The notes beneath the pieces were generated by a model that was not told the origin of the DNA, did no database searches, and worked only from the letters and a program-made list of their open reading frames with translations. The position numbers were made by a program, and so were the translations under genes. Positions 61,185 through 64,000 of a stretch of 64,000 bases of DNA are shown here, piece by piece. Numbering within the stretch: the first letter of the stretch is position 1; each line of letters starts with the position of its first letter. Origin of the DNA: Yarrowia lipolytica (Eukaryota; Ascomycota; Dipodascomycetes; Dipodascales); the NCBI RefSeq assembly GCF_001761485.1, contig NC_090772.1, positions 558,001 through 622,000 on the forward strand. The letters are read 5' to 3'.

Positions 61185-62996
61185 ATGTCGCTGGCTATCA
61201 CCAACATGAAAAACTGGCTCTATCCGAAACAATCCCGAGAAGTCAAGACTTCTTTTGTTGGCCTTCGAGGTCAAACTCTGCACCATTACGTCGCTACAGT
61301 GGCAGGTATGGGCTTTCTGCTCTTCGGTTATGATCAAGGAGTAATGGGAGGTCTACTCACGCTGCCTACTTTCATTAAGCAGTTCCCAAAAATGGATACT
61401 TCATCTTACCTGCCTCCCAAAGTCAAGTCTTTCAACACTACTGTTCAGGGAACAGCTGTGGGTATCTACGAAATTGGATGTATGATAGGGGCTCTTTTTA
61501 CCATGTGGGGAGGAGACAAATTGGGTCGTCGATATATCATCTTCTACGGTTCGATTATCATGACTATCGGAGCTATTCTTCAGTGTGCTTCATACTCCTT
61601 AGGTCAATTCATTACTGGCCGTGTGATTTCTGGCATTGGAAACGGGTTTATTACTGCCACCGTTCCTATGCTCCAATCTGAATGCGCTAAACCGGAGAAG
61701 AGAGGAAAGCTGGTGATGTTGGAAGGAGCTCTCATCACTGCAGGTATTGCCCTTTCGTATTGGATCGACTTTGGTTTTTACTGGGTTCGAACGAATGATG
61801 CTGACTGGCGCTTTCCAGTGGCTTTCCAGATTGTCTTCTGTTTGTTTCTGATGTTTACAGTCTTGACCTTACCGGAGTCTCCTCGATGGTTGGTGAAGAA
61901 ACTGCGATTCGAAGAAGCCGCCGGGGTCTTTGCAGCCCTTGAAGATGTGGATATTGATGATCCATACGTTGTCAGTCAAGTGACATACGTGAAGGAGTCC
62001 ATCATGTTAGAGCAACTTGCTCAAATGGGAGTTGAAGGTACCGCAGCTAGGCAAAAGATTCTTTATGGAGAATTCCAGATGGGTGCGGAGCTTCCGTTTC
62101 TCTAGCAAATGAAACTCATGTTTACTTTCGGTAAAAAGAAGAACTTCCATCGAACTATGCTCGCTTATTGGAACCAGGTGATGCAGCAGATTACAGGCAT
62201 TAACCTCATCACCTACTATGCTGCGTACATCTACGAGACGTCAGTAGGTATGAACGCTACCGATTCTCGAATTCTTGCGGCCTGCAATGGAACCGAGTAC
62301 TTCCTCGCTTCTTGGATTGCCTTCTACACCATCGAAAGATTTGGTCGACGAAAGTTGATGATTTTTGGAGCCATTGGACAAGCAGCAACCATGGCTATTC
62401 TAACAGGATGTGTCTATGCTGCATCTACTCCTGAAGACGGGGGCTTAAATAAACCCAGAGCTGGAATTGCGGCAGCGGTTTTCTTGTTCGTCTTCAACAC
62501 CTTCTTTGCAGTCGGTTGGCTCGGAATGACATGGCTTTACCCTGCTGAAATCAGTTCTTTGGAAATCAGAGCACCCGCCAACGGTCTTTCCACGTCAGGT
62601 AACTGGGTCTTCAATTTCATGGTGGTCATGATCACCCCGGTGGCTTTCGATACAATCAAGTGGAAAACGTACATCATTTTCGCCTGTATCAACGCAGCTA
62701 TGGTTCCTGTGGTGTACTTCCTCTATCCCGAGACAGCTGGCCGATCTCTGGAGGAGATTGATCAGATTTTCGCCGACTCCAATCCCAGAACTCCTTGGGA
62801 TGTTGTGTGGATTGCCCACCGGCTTCCTCGCCACACCGTGGCAGATGACTATCTTGAAGAGCGAGTGTTTGAAGAAGACAAGCATGTTACTGCTCATTCT
62901 GAGACAGCCTCTGAGGAAGTCGGGGCGCCTGACAGGGTTTCTGGAACAGATAAAGAGATTGAGAGGAGTGCCAATAACACTACTCAGCCAGCTTAA
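61185..62996 (+). pseudogene. MFS sugar (hexose) transporter interrupted by one in-frame TAG
   Basis: Both halves are in the same frame: 61185-62105 ends at a TAG, then CAA, then an ATG at 62109 continues to 62996. The first half holds helices 1-6 with GFLLFGYDQGVMGG, GGDKLGRRY and PESPRWLV. The second half holds helices 7-12 with QQITGINLITYY, ERFGRRKLM and YPETAGRSLEEID. All main sugar-porter motifs are intact and nothing else is broken, so the change is recent, a sequencing error, or tolerated. The stop sits in the large central cytosolic loop. The start could be 61185 (MSLAITNMKNW) or 61206 (MKNWLYPKQ). Total length without the stop is about 602 residues, normal for the family. Substrate not inferable. 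Confidence 0.85.
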
Positions 62997-63924
62997 TATT
63001 TATGTAAATCAACTTCAACAGTATAATTGGGATACGGACACGGACGGTATCGTAGGTATGTGTTGAATGTTGTAGAGAGGAGACCCCTGGTGCGTGCGAA
63101 TACAATGTGGTTGTAAAGATCATGTCTCAAATCACACCATCCGTACGATACCCTCTGGTCCGGATCAATGATAATACTTGGTGTCTTGAGATGCCATATA
63201 TGAATGACAGCCAAAGTCGTTCACACAACTACAGGTACCCTGTATACCCAGCTCAACAGAAGACGCCCTGCCACGACACGACTACCCCACATTACCCCCA
63301 CAGAACCCGGGGTCTCTCGATTAGATTCAACGTTGCTCGATACCAACCGGCTCGTGCTACCCTGGACCCAGCAACAGATATTTTTCTGAGACTGCCCATG
63401 CTTGCCGAACTCTACTGTGACCCTAAACAAGGAGGTGCACGAAACAGGACAACCGCAAGGACAGCTGTCCGGATGCCAAGACGCGCCCCCTGGAGAGCGT
63501 GCAGTTTTTCCATGAGTAGAAAATCCGGTGGGGAAGTTTCCGATGGCGGAATAATGAGAGATATTCAGCCTGAGATCCTGACCTCAGCTCTTCATACTAC
63601 AGCAAAGATAGAGCTTTGCGCACGCACGGCTGTTTTACCGTGCAGCGAAGTGTGGGGTAGAGTTTAGCCCTGGTTGATCTTTGTACAAGTACAGTAGCTG
63701 GTTCGGTAGATATTGTCACCAACGTTTGCATTCTTTGTTTGAAGAAAATATACCGGGTGGGCGCTTCGGGCATGCCGCTTCTTTGTGCGGAGATGCAGAT
63801 GCGAGAAAAATGCCCGGTTGGGAAAGTCGGCCGAAAACCGATCGGGTGTCGTATTCGGTAGCCGTCAAAATCCCACGGAAGTAGGTCACCGTAGATCTCG
63901 AGCTGACGAGAACAAGCCAAGAAA
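62997..63924. other. Intergenic region near the right edge
   Basis: A 180-codon plus-strand frame at about 63122-63667 has no protein character, no codon bias and many rare codons. No gene is supported. Confidence 0.5.
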
Positions 63925-64000
63925 ATGGCCAGTATGTTGGTGATTACGCGACCTCGTCAGTTTTCACCAGCTTGCTTCATCGCTGCCTCTATCAACATAT
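63925..64000 (+). CDS. Possible start of a gene cut by the right edge
   Basis: An ATG in a favourable AAAATGGCC context opens a frame that stays open to the edge. It begins MASMLVITRPRQFSPACF, which could be a mitochondrial presequence (basic, hydroxylated, no acidic residue). Only 25 codons are visible, so this is a weak call. Confidence 0.25.
   Translation, partial: MASMLVITRPRQFSPACFIAASINI

Noticed and set aside
63122-63667. 180-codon plus-strand frame near the right edge
   Set aside because: It has many rare codons, mixed composition and no recognisable motif.
1-64000. Search for retroelements, LTR pairs, DNA transposons and CRISPR arrays
   Set aside because: I saw no reverse transcriptase, integrase or transposase motifs, no long terminal direct repeats, and no regularly spaced repeats. 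Unrecognised solo LTRs cannot be excluded without a library search.

Overview
The window is nuclear DNA from a budding yeast, most probably Yarrowia lipolytica or a very close relative. The evidence is internal. Arginine is coded mostly by CGA. Introns start GTGAGT or GTAAGT and end with a CTAAC branch site only 0-3 bases before the AG, a Yarrowia hallmark. Genes are mostly intronless and separated by long intergenic stretches full of TACTGTA/TACAGTA and CACGTG motifs. The gene set (PEX11, several MFS permeases, Nramp, aspartic protease) also fits. I could not run a database search, so species and orthologue names rest on recognised protein motifs.

Layout. 0-13 kb: 3' part of a phosphoinositide phospholipase C, the 40S-biogenesis factor ENP1 (bystin), two small uncertain ORFs, then a gene-poor stretch. 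13-28 kb: a spliced NCE101-like gene, a secreted aspartic protease, a DENND6-like DENN protein, an anion:cation symporter-type MFS permease, RRP17, TFB4 (TFIIH), a ZNF511-like zinc-finger protein and a small six-cysteine secreted protein. 30-43 kb: an Nramp metal transporter, ornithine aminotransferase (CAR2), a MARVEL-type membrane protein and two tandem DHA1 permeases. 44-53 kb: a spliced HORMA-like gene divergent from a Dif1-like gene, RQC1/TCF25, PEX11 and the LAMMER kinase KNS1. 55-64 kb: eIF4G with a 5'UTR intron and a leader uORF, a tRNA-Gln(UUG) with an intron, a sugar transporter interrupted by one in-frame TAG, and possibly the first codons of another gene at the right edge.

There is no operon logic. 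Genes lie on both strands and serve unrelated housekeeping, transport and secretion roles. Ribosome biogenesis and translation are well represented (ENP1, RRP17, RQC1, eIF4G), as is membrane transport (five permeases including the broken one). I see no CRISPR array, phage, insertion sequence or recognisable retroelement. The most interesting points are three splicing events that simple ORF calling misses, the sugar transporter split in its central loop, and a dense run of nine CACGTG sites over the promoter and coding region of the DENN gene.
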